From Bacillus sp. FJAT-45350 (GTDB taxonomy: Bacteria; Bacillota; Bacilli; Bacillales; NISU01): 64,000 bases of DNA. Within the stretch, counting starts at the first letter, position 1; each line of letters begins with the position of its first letter. The stretch covers positions 21,593 through 85,592 of the forward strand of contig NZ_NISU01000003.1 in the NCBI RefSeq assembly GCF_002335805.1, in the 5' to 3' direction. The notes beneath the pieces are model-generated. The model made no database searches and was not told the DNA's origin. It saw only the letters and a program-made list of their open reading frames with translations. Positions 34,276-43,429 of the stretch are shown one piece after another. A program made the position numbers and the translations under genes.

Positions 34276-36240
34276 ATGCCAAAGTTCTTAATGACAAGGT
34301 GGCATGGATCTCACGTCATTGTCTTGTTTGCAGTGTCGTTAGTATTTATAACCATTTTAACCTTTTATCGATGGGAAATCGGAGTAATTGGCCTATTTTT
34401 ATTAGGAATAGTTTTTATTTATACAAAGAGGGCAAAGGATTCATTTGAACAGAATTTAGAGGAGTATGTTTCCACTCTTTCCTATCGTGTAGACAAAGCA
34501 GGGGATGAAGCAGTTAATAAAATGCCTGTCGGGATGATACTTTATAACGAAGAATTTATTATCCAGTGGGCAAATCCTTATATGAATTCATTTCTTTCAG
34601 AAGAGCTCATAGGGAAAAGCCTGTCAGAGTTCTCGGAACAGGTTAGTTCATTTATTAAAAGCGACAATGAAGAGCAATTAGTTACAATTGATGACCAATA
34701 TTATCACATCTCGGTTGTCAAAGATGAGAGACTTATTTATTTCTTTAATGTTACAGATACGGAAAAAACAAAAGAGCTTTATGAAGAAGAGCAAACAGCG
34801 ATTGCACTCATTTATTTAGATAATTATGATGAAGTAACGCAAGGAATGGAAGACCAGGTTCGAAGCAAGTTAATTAGCCAAGTGACATCAGCGCTAAATA
34901 ATTGGGCTAGTGAGTATGGAGTGTTTCTACGACGAACATCATCAGACCGGTTTTTGGCAGTATTGAATCAACGTTCTTTACACTTAATTGAAGAAACAAA
35001 ATTTGATATCCTTGATCAAATTCGTGAAGCAACAGGAAAAGAGAAAATACCAATTACATTAAGTGTTGGGATAGGGGCTGGTGAACCGTCACTACGAGAG
35101 TTAGGTGCCCTTGCCCAGTCTAGCTTAGATTTGGCACTTGGCCGTGGTGGAGATCAAGTGGCGATTAAGCAGAAGAACGGTAAGGTCCGTTTCTATGGAG
35201 GAAAATCAAATGCGATGGAGAAAAGGACAAGAGTCCGTTCTCGCGTGATATCCCATGCTTTGCGTGATTTTGTTGTAGAAAGTGACCGAGTAATTATAAT
35301 GGGTCACAAAAATCCTGATATGGATTCTATTGGTGCAGCTATTGGTGTGCTGAAAATAGCGGAAGTTAATGAGAAAGAAGGCTATGTCGTTCTAGACCCA
35401 AATGATATTAATCCAGATGTTCAGAAATTGATGGAAGAAATCGAGTTACATGATAGCTTATGGTCAAAATTTATTACACCTGAGCAGGCTCTAGAAGAAT
35501 TATCAGAACAAACACTTTTAGTAGTTGTCGATACTCATCGACCTTCGTTAGTTATTGAACCAAGGTTACTTGACCGAGTAGAACGAGTCGTTGTACTTGA
35601 TCATCATAGACGTGGCGAGGAATTCATAGAAGATCCTGTTCTTGTTTATATGGAGCCTTATGCTTCCTCTACAGCCGAGCTCGTTACGGAACTTTTAGAG
35701 TATCAACCGAAGCAATTAAAAATGGATATTCTAGAAGCTACAGCTTTAATGGCAGGAATAATCGTCGATACAAAATCCTTTGCTATACGTACAGGGGCTC
35801 GAACTTTTGATGCTGCGTCCTTCTTACGTTCCAAAGGCGCAGACACAATACTAGTACAAAAATTATTAAAAGAAGATATCCAGCATTATGTAAAACGTTC
35901 TAGACTAATTGAAAATGCAACACTTTATCATGGCGGAGTTGCGATTGCAAAAGGAAAAGAAAATGATACATATAGCCAAGTCTTAATTGCCCAGGCAGCA
36001 GATACGTTACTTACAATGAATGAAGTCGTTGCTTCATTTGTTATATCCTATCGGAAAGATAAGCGTGTAAGTATAAGCGCTCGCTCATTAGGAGAAGTAA
36101 ATGTCCAATTAATTATGGAAAAATTAAATGGCGGTGGGCATCTTACAAATGCTGCTACTCAAATAGAAGGTGTAACAATTGAGGAAGCTGAAGATTTATT
36201 AATAGAAATAATAGATTCATATTTCGAAGGGGGAAACTAA
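34276..36240 (+). CDS. gdpP: Cyclic-di-AMP phosphodiesterase GdpP
   Basis: 654 residues. Two N-terminal membrane helices ([18 protein letters not shown] and the following stretch), a degenerate PAS domain, a degenerate GGDEF domain ([13 protein letters not shown]...LGRGGDQV), then DHH ([16 protein letters not shown] near 340, [12 protein letters not shown] near 440) and DHHA1 ([14 protein letters not shown] near 618). It hydrolyses c-di-AMP to pApA. Stop and rplI start are one base apart. Confidence 0.96.
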   Translation: MPKFLMTRWHGSHVIVLFAVSLVFITILTFYRWEIGVIGLFLLGIVFIYTKRAKDSFEQNLEEYVSTLSYRVDKAGDEAVNKMPVGMILYNEEFIIQWANPYMNSFLSEELIGKSLSEFSEQVSSFIKSDNEEQLVTIDDQYYHISVVKDERLIYFFNVTDTEKTKELYEEEQTAIALIYLDNYDEVTQGMEDQVRSKLISQVTSALNNWASEYGVFLRRTSSDRFLAVLNQRSLHLIEETKFDILDQIREATGKEKIPITLSVGIGAGEPSLRELGALAQSSLDLALGRGGDQVAIKQKNGKVRFYGGKSNAMEKRTRVRSRVISHALRDFVVESDRVIIMGHKNPDMDSIGAAIGVLKIAEVNEKEGYVVLDPNDINPDVQKLMEEIELHDSLWSKFITPEQALEELSEQTLLVVVDTHRPSLVIEPRLLDRVERVVVLDHHRRGEEFIEDPVLVYMEPYASSTAELVTELLEYQPKQLKMDILEATALMAGIIVDTKSFAIRTGARTFDAASFLRSKGADTILVQKLLKEDIQHYVKRSRLIENATLYHGGVAIAKGKENDTYSQVLIAQAADTLLTMNEVVASFVISYRKDKRVSISARSLGEVNVQLIMEKLNGGGHLTNAATQIEGVTIEEAEDLLIEIIDSYFEGGN

Positions 36241-36241
36241 C

Positions 36242-36685
36242 ATGAAGGTTATTTTTCAGCAAGACGTTAAAGGTAAGGGTAAAAAGGGAGAAGTTAAAAA
36301 TGTATCAGAAGGATATGCTCGTAACTATCTGTTACCAAACAAATTAGCGGTTGAAGCTACACAAGGGAATATAAAGAGTTTAGATAATCAAAAGAAAAGT
36401 GAGCAAAAGAAAGAACAAGAAGAACTTGAAGTTGCAAAAAAGTACAAAGAAGAGCTTGAAAGCCTTACAATAGAAGTTAAAGCAAAGTCTGGTGAAGGTG
36501 GTCGTCTATTCGGTGCAGTATCTACAAAACAAATTGCTGAGACATTAAGTAAGATGAAGAAAAAGGTAGATAAGCGTAAGATTATGTTAGACGATCCAAT
36601 TCGTGCATTAGGATATACAAATGTACCAATTAAGATTCACCCAGAGGTAATTGCTACAGTGAAAGTTCATGTTGTTGAAGAATAA
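36242..36685 (+). CDS. rplI: Ribosomal protein bL9
   Basis: 147 residues: [20 protein letters not shown] and [15 protein letters not shown] are the L9 signature, followed by a long helix and the C-terminal domain. Normal length; cotranscribed with gdpP. Confidence 0.97.
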   Translation: MKVIFQQDVKGKGKKGEVKNVSEGYARNYLLPNKLAVEATQGNIKSLDNQKKSEQKKEQEELEVAKKYKEELESLTIEVKAKSGEGGRLFGAVSTKQIAETLSKMKKKVDKRKIMLDDPIRALGYTNVPIKIHPEVIATVKVHVVEE

Positions 36686-36697
36686 ATAGAATTGAAA

Positions 36698-36743
36698 AGG
36701 GGGTGTCCCAAAAGGCTGAGTATTACCTTTTGTGGCACCCCCT
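36698..36743 (+). terminator. Terminator after rplI (CCAAAAGG hairpin family)
   Basis: AGGGGGTG pairs with CACCCCCT and inner CAAAAGG with CCTTTTG. Confidence 0.8.
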
Positions 36744-36884
36744 AAGCAATGTATCAAGTTACAAGTATTAGGCTAATGGAAAGTAATTCAAAATTACATC
36801 CAAAAATTGATGGTAAACTTTTAAGAGAGAAGTTAGTACAATAAACAGATACATGTGAGGTAAGGAAGGAGTTGGAGGAACTTT

Positions 36885-38249
36885 ATGAGTGATTTATTTG
36901 CAGATCGTACCCCACCACAAAATATTGAGGCAGAACAAGCAGTGTTAGGGGCAATTTTCTTAGAGGATCAAGCGTTAGTCACAGCATCTGAGCGTCTCTC
37001 TCCTGAGGATTTTTACCGTGCAGCTCATCAACGAATTTATCAAGTTATGATTGAACTTGCTGAAAAGGGAGAGCCGGTCGATCTTGTTACTGTGACATCT
37101 GAGCTACAAGACCATAAATGGCTAGATGATATCGGGGGAGTTTCCTATTTAAGTGATTTGGCAAATTCAGTACCAACAGCAGCAAACATAGATTACTATA
37201 GTCAAATTGTAGAGGAAAAATCATTATTACGTCGTTTAATTCGAGTTGCTACTAATATAGCAGCAGACGGTTATGCTAGTGAAGATGAAGTTGCAACAAT
37301 ATTAGATGAAGCGGAAAAAACAATATTAGATGTAGCCCATAGAAAAAATTCCGGAGCCTTTGTTTCGATTAAAGATGTACTTGTTGAAACGTACGACAAA
37401 ATTGAAATGCTTCAAAATCAAACGGGTGATATAACGGGTATACCATCAGGTTTCGTTGAGCTAGATCGAATGACAGCTGGTTTCCAGAGAAATGACCTAA
37501 TTATTGTGGCTGCCAGACCGTCAGTAGGTAAGACAGCATTTGCCCTTAATATTTCACAAAATGTCGCAACGAAAACGGATGAAAATGTAGCTATTTTTAG
37601 TTTAGAGATGGGTGCTAGTCAGCTAGTTCAGCGTATGCTTTGTGCTGAGGGTAATATTGATGCTCAGAAGATGAGAACAGGAAAGCTAGATCCTGAGGAT
37701 TGGCAAAAGCTAACGATGGCAATGGGGAGTCTCTCAAAGGCTGGCATTTATATTGATGACACACCAGGTATCCGAGTTAATGATATTCGAGCTAAATGTC
37801 GGCGTTTAAAGCAAGAAAAAGGCCTTGGAATGATTATGATTGATTACTTACAGTTAATTCAAGGAAACGGAAAAAGTGGAGAAAATCGTCAACAGGAAGT
37901 ATCAGAAATTTCTCGTTCCCTTAAATCGTTAGCTAGAGAATTAAGTGTTCCTGTTATTGCTCTTTCCCAGTTATCTCGTGGAGTTGAGTCGAGACAGGAC
38001 AAACGTCCAATGATGAGTGATATTCGTGAGTCAGGGAGTATTGAGCAGGATGCGGATATCGTTGCTTTCTTATATCGTGATGATTACTATGATAAGGAAA
38101 CGGAAAACCAAAATATTATTGAAATCATTATTGCAAAACAACGTAATGGTCCTGTAGGGACAGTGGAGCTTGCCTTTGTAAAAGAATACAATAAATTCGT
38201 GAATCTCGATAGGCGTTTTGACGAGAAAAGTATGCCGCCTGGAGCATAA
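36885..38249 (+). CDS. dnaB: Replicative DNA helicase (DnaB family; DnaC in B. subtilis)
   Basis: 454 residues. N-terminal primase-interacting domain (PPQNIEAEQAVLGAIFLE) and RecA-like C-terminal helicase with Walker A AARPSVGKTAFAL near 206 and Walker B MIMIDYLQLIQG near 315; arginine-finger region RESGSIEQDADIV. Hexameric fork helicase. Start ATG with GGAGTTGGAGG. A terminator follows. Confidence 0.97.
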   Translation: MSDLFADRTPPQNIEAEQAVLGAIFLEDQALVTASERLSPEDFYRAAHQRIYQVMIELAEKGEPVDLVTVTSELQDHKWLDDIGGVSYLSDLANSVPTAANIDYYSQIVEEKSLLRRLIRVATNIAADGYASEDEVATILDEAEKTILDVAHRKNSGAFVSIKDVLVETYDKIEMLQNQTGDITGIPSGFVELDRMTAGFQRNDLIIVAARPSVGKTAFALNISQNVATKTDENVAIFSLEMGASQLVQRMLCAEGNIDAQKMRTGKLDPEDWQKLTMAMGSLSKAGIYIDDTPGIRVNDIRAKCRRLKQEKGLGMIMIDYLQLIQGNGKSGENRQQEVSEISRSLKSLARELSVPVIALSQLSRGVESRQDKRPMMSDIRESGSIEQDADIVAFLYRDDYYDKETENQNIIEIIIAKQRNGPVGTVELAFVKEYNKFVNLDRRFDEKSMPPGA

Positions 38250-38256
38250 AAACAGT

Positions 38257-38293
38257 AAAGGTTATCTCAGTAGTAGAGATAGCCTTTTTTTAC
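38257..38293 (+). terminator. Terminator after the helicase gene
   Basis: AAAGGTTATCTC and GAGATAGCCTTT with seven T. Confidence 0.9.
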
Positions 38294-38429
38294 GTTATGT
38301 ATAGCACTCATATAAATGATACGTTTTGTAAATACTATACATGAAAATATCACAGAATTTTAATAATTTTGCTCAAGGAATATGGGAGGTTTATGTCGAA
38401 ATTAGTATTCTCAAGTTACATAGTATAAG

Positions 38430-38473
38430 TTTTACGAACAAATTTTGATTTAGATAATAAAATGTTCGGGTTT
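38430..38473 (+). promoter_or_regulatory. PurR-type PurBox pair upstream of purA
   Basis: The reverse-oriented box AATGTTCGGGTTT (38461-38473) matches the Bacillus PurBox complement at 12 of 13 positions. A weaker forward box TTTTACGAACAAA (38430-38442) lies 18 bases upstream. Bacillus PurR operators are such inverted pairs with similar spacing. Confidence 0.65.
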
Positions 38474-38475
38474 GG

Positions 38476-38504
38476 TTGACTTTATCATTGTAAATTGATA
38501 CACT
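38476..38504 (+). promoter_or_regulatory. purA promoter
   Basis: TTGACT (38476-38481), 17-base spacer, TACACT (38499-38504), directly after the PurBox pair. Confidence 0.7.
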
Positions 38505-38534
38505 AATCTAGGGTTTTTTATGATAATTAAACAA

Positions 38535-38562
38535 ATTGTTACACGTGAAACATTGTAACAAT
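38535..38562. promoter_or_regulatory. parS-like site inside a second inverted repeat, purA leader
   Basis: TGTTACACGTGAAACA (38537-38552) differs from parS at one base. It overlaps a separate inverted repeat, ATTGTTACA (38535-38543) with TGTAACAAT (38554-38562). The site lies between the promoter and the purA start. Confidence 0.7.
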
Positions 38563-38582
38563 TATTGCGGAGGTGCACGTAG

Positions 38583-39869
38583 ATGTCATCAGTTGTTGTT
38601 GTAGGTACCCAGTGGGGGGACGAAGGGAAAGGGAAAATTACCGATTACCTTTCAGAGAAGGCAGAAGTAGTAGCACGTTACCAAGGTGGTAATAATGCTG
38701 GTCATACGATTGTTTTTGGTGGAACAAAATATAAGTTGCATTTAATTCCTTCTGGGATTTTTTATAAAGATAAAGTTTGTGTAATTGGAAATGGTATGGT
38801 TATTGACCCGAAAGCTCTTGTAACAGAGTTAGCTTATTTACATGAGCGCAATGTTGATACAAGTAATCTTCGTATTAGTAACAGAGCACACGTAATCCTA
38901 CCTTATCATTTGAAGTTAGATATCGTAGAAGAAGAGCGTAAAGGTGATAACAAAATCGGTACAACGAAAAAAGGTATCGGGCCTGCCTATATGGATAAAG
39001 CTGCTCGTATGGGTATTCGTATTGCTGATTTACTAGATAAAGAAGATTTTGAACAAAAGTTAGAGCGTAATCTTGTTGAAAAAAACCGTATGTTTGAAAA
39101 GTATTATGAAGTAGAAGGATTTACGAAAGAAGAAATACTTGAAGAGTACTATGAATACGGACAACAAATTGCAAAATACGTGACTGATACATCAGTTGTG
39201 TTAAATGATGCTCTTGATGATGGTCGTCGTGTTCTTTTTGAAGGTGCACAAGGTGTTATGCTAGATATTGACCAAGGTACATATCCATTCGTTACTTCTT
39301 CAAACCCAATTGCTGGTGGAGTAACAATTGGTTCAGGTGTAGGTCCTTCAAAAATTAACCATGTTGTAGGAGTTTCAAAAGCTTATACAACGCGTGTTGG
39401 TGATGGACCATTCCCAACTGAGTTACATGATGAGATCGGTGACCAAATTCGTGAAATAGGAAACGAATATGGTACGACTACAGGTCGCCCACGTCGAGTA
39501 GGTTGGTTTGATAGTGTGGTTGTTCGTCATGCTCGTCGTGTAAGTGGAATCACAGATCTTTCTTTAAATTCAATTGATGTGTTAACTGGAATTAAGAAAT
39601 TAAGAATTTGTACTGCATATAAATATAAAGGTGAAGTAATCGAGCATTTCCCAGCAAGCTTAAAAGTACTTGCTGAGTGTGAGCCTGTATTTGAAGAGCT
39701 TCCTGGGTGGGATGAAGACATTACTGGAGTAAAATCACTGGACGAGCTTCCGGAAAATGCTCGTCATTATTTAGAGCGCATTTCTCAACTAACAGGAATT
39801 CCTTTATCAATTTTCTCTGTAGGTCCAGATAGAAACCAAACGAATCTAATTCGGGGTGTATTCTCGTAA
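38583..39869 (+). CDS. purA: Adenylosuccinate synthetase
   Basis: 428 residues. First committed step from IMP to AMP, using GTP and aspartate. [14 protein letters not shown] at 8-21 is the GTP-binding loop; NNAGHTIV and [12 protein letters not shown] are conserved. Start ATG with GGAGGTG. PurBoxes upstream imply purine repression. Confidence 0.97.
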   Translation: MSSVVVVGTQWGDEGKGKITDYLSEKAEVVARYQGGNNAGHTIVFGGTKYKLHLIPSGIFYKDKVCVIGNGMVIDPKALVTELAYLHERNVDTSNLRISNRAHVILPYHLKLDIVEEERKGDNKIGTTKKGIGPAYMDKAARMGIRIADLLDKEDFEQKLERNLVEKNRMFEKYYEVEGFTKEEILEEYYEYGQQIAKYVTDTSVVLNDALDDGRRVLFEGAQGVMLDIDQGTYPFVTSSNPIAGGVTIGSGVGPSKINHVVGVSKAYTTRVGDGPFPTELHDEIGDQIREIGNEYGTTTGRPRRVGWFDSVVVRHARRVSGITDLSLNSIDVLTGIKKLRICTAYKYKGEVIEHFPASLKVLAECEPVFEELPGWDEDITGVKSLDELPENARHYLERISQLTGIPLSIFSVGPDRNQTNLIRGVFS

Positions 39870-39878
39870 TAATAAAAA

Positions 39879-39924
39879 GAGTATGTACCAAAAGGTGAAG
39901 TCTTTACCTTTTGGTACAAGCTCT
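39879..39924 (+). terminator. Terminator after purA (CCAAAAGG hairpin family)
   Basis: TGTACCAAAAGGT pairs with ACCTTTTGGTACA; outer GAG/CTC. Third member of the hairpin family. Confidence 0.8.
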
Positions 39925-39973
39925 ATATTATTAAGTACTTTTAAAAATGTTTTATAAAAATAATAAAAAGTAC

Positions 39974-40002
39974 TTGCACACTCAAAATAATCATGATAAT
40001 AT
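39974..40002 (+). promoter_or_regulatory. tRNA cluster promoter
   Basis: TTGCAC (39974-39979), 17 bases, TAATAT (39997-40002), about 235 bases before the first complete tRNA. Confidence 0.6.
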
Positions 40003-40034
40003 AAATCTTGTCCTTAAGAGAAATACACAAAAAA

Positions 40035-40078
40035 GAAATTAGTAATTAACAATTGTCAATTGACAATTGACAATTAAA
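40035..40078. repeat. Short tandem repeat of ATTGACA
   Basis: AATTGTCAATTGACAATTG and continuing: three overlapping copies of a 7-base word that is also partly palindromic, in the leader of the tRNA cluster. Confidence 0.6.
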
Positions 40079-40080
40079 GA

Positions 40081-40097
40081 GAGCCATTAGCTCAGTT
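40081..40097 (+). pseudogene. 17-base 5' stub of tRNA-Lys
   Basis: GAGCCATTAGCTCAGTT is identical to the first 17 bases of the tRNA-Lys gene at 40237, then diverges. No anticodon arm follows, so this is a partial copy 156 bases upstream. Confidence 0.75.
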
Positions 40098-40236
40098 ACG
40101 AGCAAAACTGCTTGATAAACTACGAGTTGTCTCGACGGATACACTACGAAGCAATACTAGAAGAGGAAGAGACAGGTTACTACAGAGCAGAGCACCGTCC
40201 GTAAGTTGCATGAAATACTTACAGTTATAACATCAA

Positions 40237-40312
40237 GAGCCATTAGCTCAGTTGGTAGAGCATCTGACTTTTAATCAGAGGGTCGAAGGTTCGAATCCTT
40301 CATGGCTCACCA
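40237..40312 (+). tRNA. tRNA-Lys (TTT)
   Basis: 76 bases; acceptor GAGCCAT/ATGGCTC, anticodon loop CTTTTAA, T-loop GGTTCGAATCC, CCA encoded. Confidence 0.97.
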
Positions 40313-40329
40313 TTTAATTTTCACTAAAT

Positions 40330-40404
40330 GGCCCGTTGGTCAAGCGGTTAAGACACCGCCCTTTCACGGCGGTAACACGGGTTCGAATCCCGTACGGGTC
40401 ACCA
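40330..40404 (+). tRNA. tRNA-Glu (TTC)
   Basis: 75 bases; acceptor GGCCCGT/ACGGGTC, anticodon loop CTTTCAC within CCGCC/GGCGG, CCA encoded. Confidence 0.97.
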
Positions 40405-40420
40405 ATTAAATTTAAAAAAT

Positions 40421-40497
40421 GGTCCGGTAGTTCAGTTGGTTAGAATGCCTGCCTGTCACGCAGGAGGTCGCGGGTTCGAGTCCCGTCCGGACCGCCA
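40421..40497 (+). tRNA. tRNA-Asp (GTC)
   Basis: 77 bases; acceptor GGTCCGG/CCGGACC, anticodon loop CTGTCAC within CCTGC/GCAGG, CCA encoded. Confidence 0.97.
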
Positions 40498-40509
40498 TTT
40501 TTTTATAAA

Positions 40510-40585
40510 GGCTCAGTAGCTCAGTCGGTAGAGCAATGGACTGAAAATCCATGTGTCGGCGGTTCGATTCCGTCCTGAGCCACCA
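40510..40585 (+). tRNA. tRNA-Phe (GAA)
   Basis: 76 bases; acceptor GGCTCAG/CTGAGCC, anticodon loop CTGAAAA, CCA encoded. Confidence 0.97.
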
Positions 40586-40596
40586 TTTTGGAAAGT

Positions 40597-40672
<76 letters not shown>

Positions 40673-40701
40673 CTACATATTAATAATAGCAAGAAACATA
40701 A

Positions 40702-40728
40702 ACCTTTCATTTTAGAAAGGCTTTTTTT
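40702..40728 (+). terminator. Terminator after the tRNA cluster
   Basis: CCTTTC, loop ATTTTA, GAAAGG, then C and seven T. Confidence 0.85.
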
Positions 40729-40946
40729 ATGTTCAAGTAATTGGATTTATCTATGGACTTTTTTGGTAAATATGTTGTTGTATTCTTTCCTTTGTATCAA
40801 ATATTACAGTTTCTTTTCTTTTTTCATACGAAGGGACAAGGGTATCAACTTGTGCTAAAATAAAAAAGGTTGTAGAAAATTGTCTAAATAATGTATTGAA
40901 GGGAAATCTCTCTTCTTAAATAACAGGAACATTTCAGGAGGAAACT

Positions 40947-42455
40947 ATGATTCTCGCAAAAAAGAATGATAGATTTAATCGTATAAAAAAATATAAGTCA
41001 CTGTTTTCACAAATAAAAAGTACTGCTAAGAGTTTCTTAGTACATACTTCACAAAAATCAAAAGCTGTTCTAGGTGTAGCAGTTTGTTCAGCTCTACTAG
41101 TAGCATCTCCAGTAGTAGAGGCGACTGATCATGCTTCGTCAACATTAGATACTATTTATCATGTATTTGTAAATGGAGAGCGGATTGGAAGTATTCATGA
41201 TAAAGAGGAGTTTGAGCTATTAGCTGAAGAAAAGATTGCTGAATTGAAAAAAGAATTCTCATCTTTGCAACTAGTTATAGGTGAAGAAGTAGAGCTAATT
41301 CCAGAACGTGTTTTTCGTGCTCGAACAAAAACTGAAGAAACGATGGAGAAGCTAGCTGAAACTTTGACTGTAAAAGCAGAGGCAGTTGCATTAGAGGTAG
41401 AGGGAGAAGCACTTCTTTTTGTACCTGAAATTGAAATTGCTGAGGAAGTTTTACGTGCATTAAAGCTACAATATGTTGCTGAAGAACAACTTGAGGCAAT
41501 TGAAGAAGAGCAACAACTAGAAGAACAACTAGAGCCTGGGGAAAGAATGGTACGTGATGTACAGCTTTCTGCTGGTGTTTCAATTGTCGAAGGACTAGCT
41601 GTACCAGAAGATGTATTAAGTGTAAGCGAAGCTGTAAAGCAATTAAATTTAGGAACACTAGAAGAACAGCTATACGAAGTTCAACCAGGAGATGTACTTG
41701 GTTCAATTGCAAGCAAGCACGAATTAACAATCGATGGAATTCTTTCATTAAATACAGCTATTACAGAGGATACATTACTTCAGATAGGACAAGAGATAAA
41801 TGTAACTGCTTATGAGCCACTTGTTACAGTTCTAGTAGAAGAGATAGCAACTATTGAAGAAGAAATTCCGTTCCAAACAGAAACGAAAGAAGATTCATCT
41901 CTATGGAAGGGCGATACGAAAGTAACTCAAGAAGGAAAGCCAGGGAAACGAGTAGTAAGCTATGAACTTAAAAAGGAAAATGGAAAGACAATTCAGCGAG
42001 CAATTACACATGAAGAAGTTATTGTCGAACCAGTAAATCGAATTGTAGTTAAAGGAACGAAGGAATCTCCATCGAGAGGAACAGGAAATTTAGCTTGGCC
42101 AGCAGTTGGCGGCTACATCTCTAGTTACCAAGGTATGCGCTGGGGGAGAATGCATAGAGGAATTGATATAGCTAGACCTAGTAACTACAACATTCTAGCA
42201 GCTGACAATGGTACAGTTACAGCGGCAGGTTGGAGAAATGGTTATGGTAATTCAATTACCATCAATCATAATAATGGTATAGAAACGTTCTATGCACATT
42301 TAAACTCAATTGATGTAAGTGTAGGAGATACAGTAGGTCAAGGACAAAAGATAGGCGTCATGGGGCAAACCGGAAACTCAACTGGAATCCATCTTCACTT
42401 CGAAGTATTTAAAAGTGGTAAACTAGAAAATCCAATGGACTATCTTAATAGATAA
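40947..42455 (+). CDS. Secreted LysM/G5/M23 peptidoglycan endopeptidase
   Basis: 502 residues. A basic N-terminus with a hydrophobic segment at about 40-58 (AVLGVAVCSALLVASPVVEA) acts as signal peptide or anchor. Then an acidic helical region rich in Glu, a LysM domain (YEVQPGDVLGSIASKHELTIDGILSLN near 243-269), a G5 domain (IPFQTETKED...KGDTKVTQEGKPGKR near 308-345), and a C-terminal M23 zinc peptidase with HRGIDIA and HLHFEV. It cuts peptide crosslinks in the wall. The neighbouring wal operon controls such enzymes in Bacillus. Start with CAGGAGGAAAC. Confidence 0.92.
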   Translation: MILAKKNDRFNRIKKYKSLFSQIKSTAKSFLVHTSQKSKAVLGVAVCSALLVASPVVEATDHASSTLDTIYHVFVNGERIGSIHDKEEFELLAEEKIAELKKEFSSLQLVIGEEVELIPERVFRARTKTEETMEKLAETLTVKAEAVALEVEGEALLFVPEIEIAEEVLRALKLQYVAEEQLEAIEEEQQLEEQLEPGERMVRDVQLSAGVSIVEGLAVPEDVLSVSEAVKQLNLGTLEEQLYEVQPGDVLGSIASKHELTIDGILSLNTAITEDTLLQIGQEINVTAYEPLVTVLVEEIATIEEEIPFQTETKEDSSLWKGDTKVTQEGKPGKRVVSYELKKENGKTIQRAITHEEVIVEPVNRIVVKGTKESPSRGTGNLAWPAVGGYISSYQGMRWGRMHRGIDIARPSNYNILAADNGTVTAAGWRNGYGNSITINHNNGIETFYAHLNSIDVSVGDTVGQGQKIGVMGQTGNSTGIHLHFEVFKSGKLENPMDYLNR

Positions 42456-42466
42456 TTTGGTAATGG

Positions 42467-42507
42467 AAAAATGCGTAAACAGGGTAATCTGTTTGCGCAT
42501 TTTTTTA
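42467..42507 (+). terminator. Terminator after the M23 gene
   Basis: AAAATGCGTAAACAG and CTGTTTGCGCATTTT with a 6-base loop and T-run. Confidence 0.92.
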
Positions 42508-42720
42508 TCTTTATAAGGTAGAGGAAGTTAAGAAAGTAGAAATAGTTGTGTTACAAAAGCTAGTAGAGACTTTTGATACTCTTTCTATAATCAGGTGTCC
42601 TAGCTATTTGTTTAGAATATGGGGAAAATCCCACTGTTTAATATTTATCAAGACAATGAAAGAAAGGTCTTGTGTGTTAAAATATGAGAGAGTAATGAAA
42701 AGAGATATGGGAGCGGATAA

Positions 42721-43428
42721 ATGATGGGAAAACGTATTTTAGTTGTAGATGATGAAAAGCCTATTGCTGATATATTGAAATTCAATCTTGAAAAAGAGGG
42801 TTTTGATGTCGTTTGTGCATACGATGGACTCGAAGCGATACAGCAAGTAGAGAAGGAACGACCGGAATTGATCTTACTCGATATTATGCTTCCACATAAA
42901 GATGGTATGGAAGTTTGTCGTGAGGTACGTAAACATCATGATATGCCGATCATTATGCTAACAGCAAAAGATTCAGAAATAGATAAGGTACTTGGCTTGG
43001 AGCTAGGTGCAGATGATTATGTAACAAAGCCTTTTAGTACGAGAGAGTTAATCGCAAGGGTGAAGGCTAATCTCCGAAGACATCAAACAAGGATAGATGA
43101 GCAACAAACAAGCAAAGAAATTGTCGTTGGTGATTTAATCATTCAACCAGATGCATACCTTGTGAAAAAGAGAGATGAAACAATTGAGCTGACTCACAGG
43201 GAGTTTGAACTCGTTCATTATTTAGCTAAGCATATAGGACAAGTAATGACGAGAGAGCATTTATTACAAGCTGTTTGGGGTTATGATTATTTTGGCGATG
43301 TAAGAACAGTTGATGTAACGGTTCGTAGACTTCGGGAAAAAGTAGAAGACAATCCTAGCTATCCTTGTTGGATTATTACGAGAAGAGGGGTTGGCTATTA
43401 CCTAAAACATCCTGAACAGGAGAATTAA
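42721..43428 (+). CDS. walR: Essential response regulator WalR
   Basis: 235 residues (ATG at 42721; the next codon, ATG 42724, is an alternative). OmpR family. Receiver domain [16 protein letters not shown], phosphoacceptor Asp in [13 protein letters not shown] near 54, KP motif in [10 protein letters not shown]-terminal winged helix ([26 protein letters not shown]). Regulates wall hydrolases under WalK. One base separates its stop from walK. Confidence 0.97.
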   Translation: MMGKRILVVDDEKPIADILKFNLEKEGFDVVCAYDGLEAIQQVEKERPELILLDIMLPHKDGMEVCREVRKHHDMPIIMLTAKDSEIDKVLGLELGADDYVTKPFSTRELIARVKANLRRHQTRIDEQQTSKEIVVGDLIIQPDAYLVKKRDETIELTHREFELVHYLAKHIGQVMTREHLLQAVWGYDYFGDVRTVDVTVRRLREKVEDNPSYPCWIITRRGVGYYLKHPEQEN

Positions 43429-43429
43429 T

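Noticed and set aside
41275-41748. Leu/Gln-rich minus-strand frame of 157 codons
   Set aside because: It is antisense to the Glu-rich region of the LysM/M23 endopeptidase; composition is a shadow of that gene.
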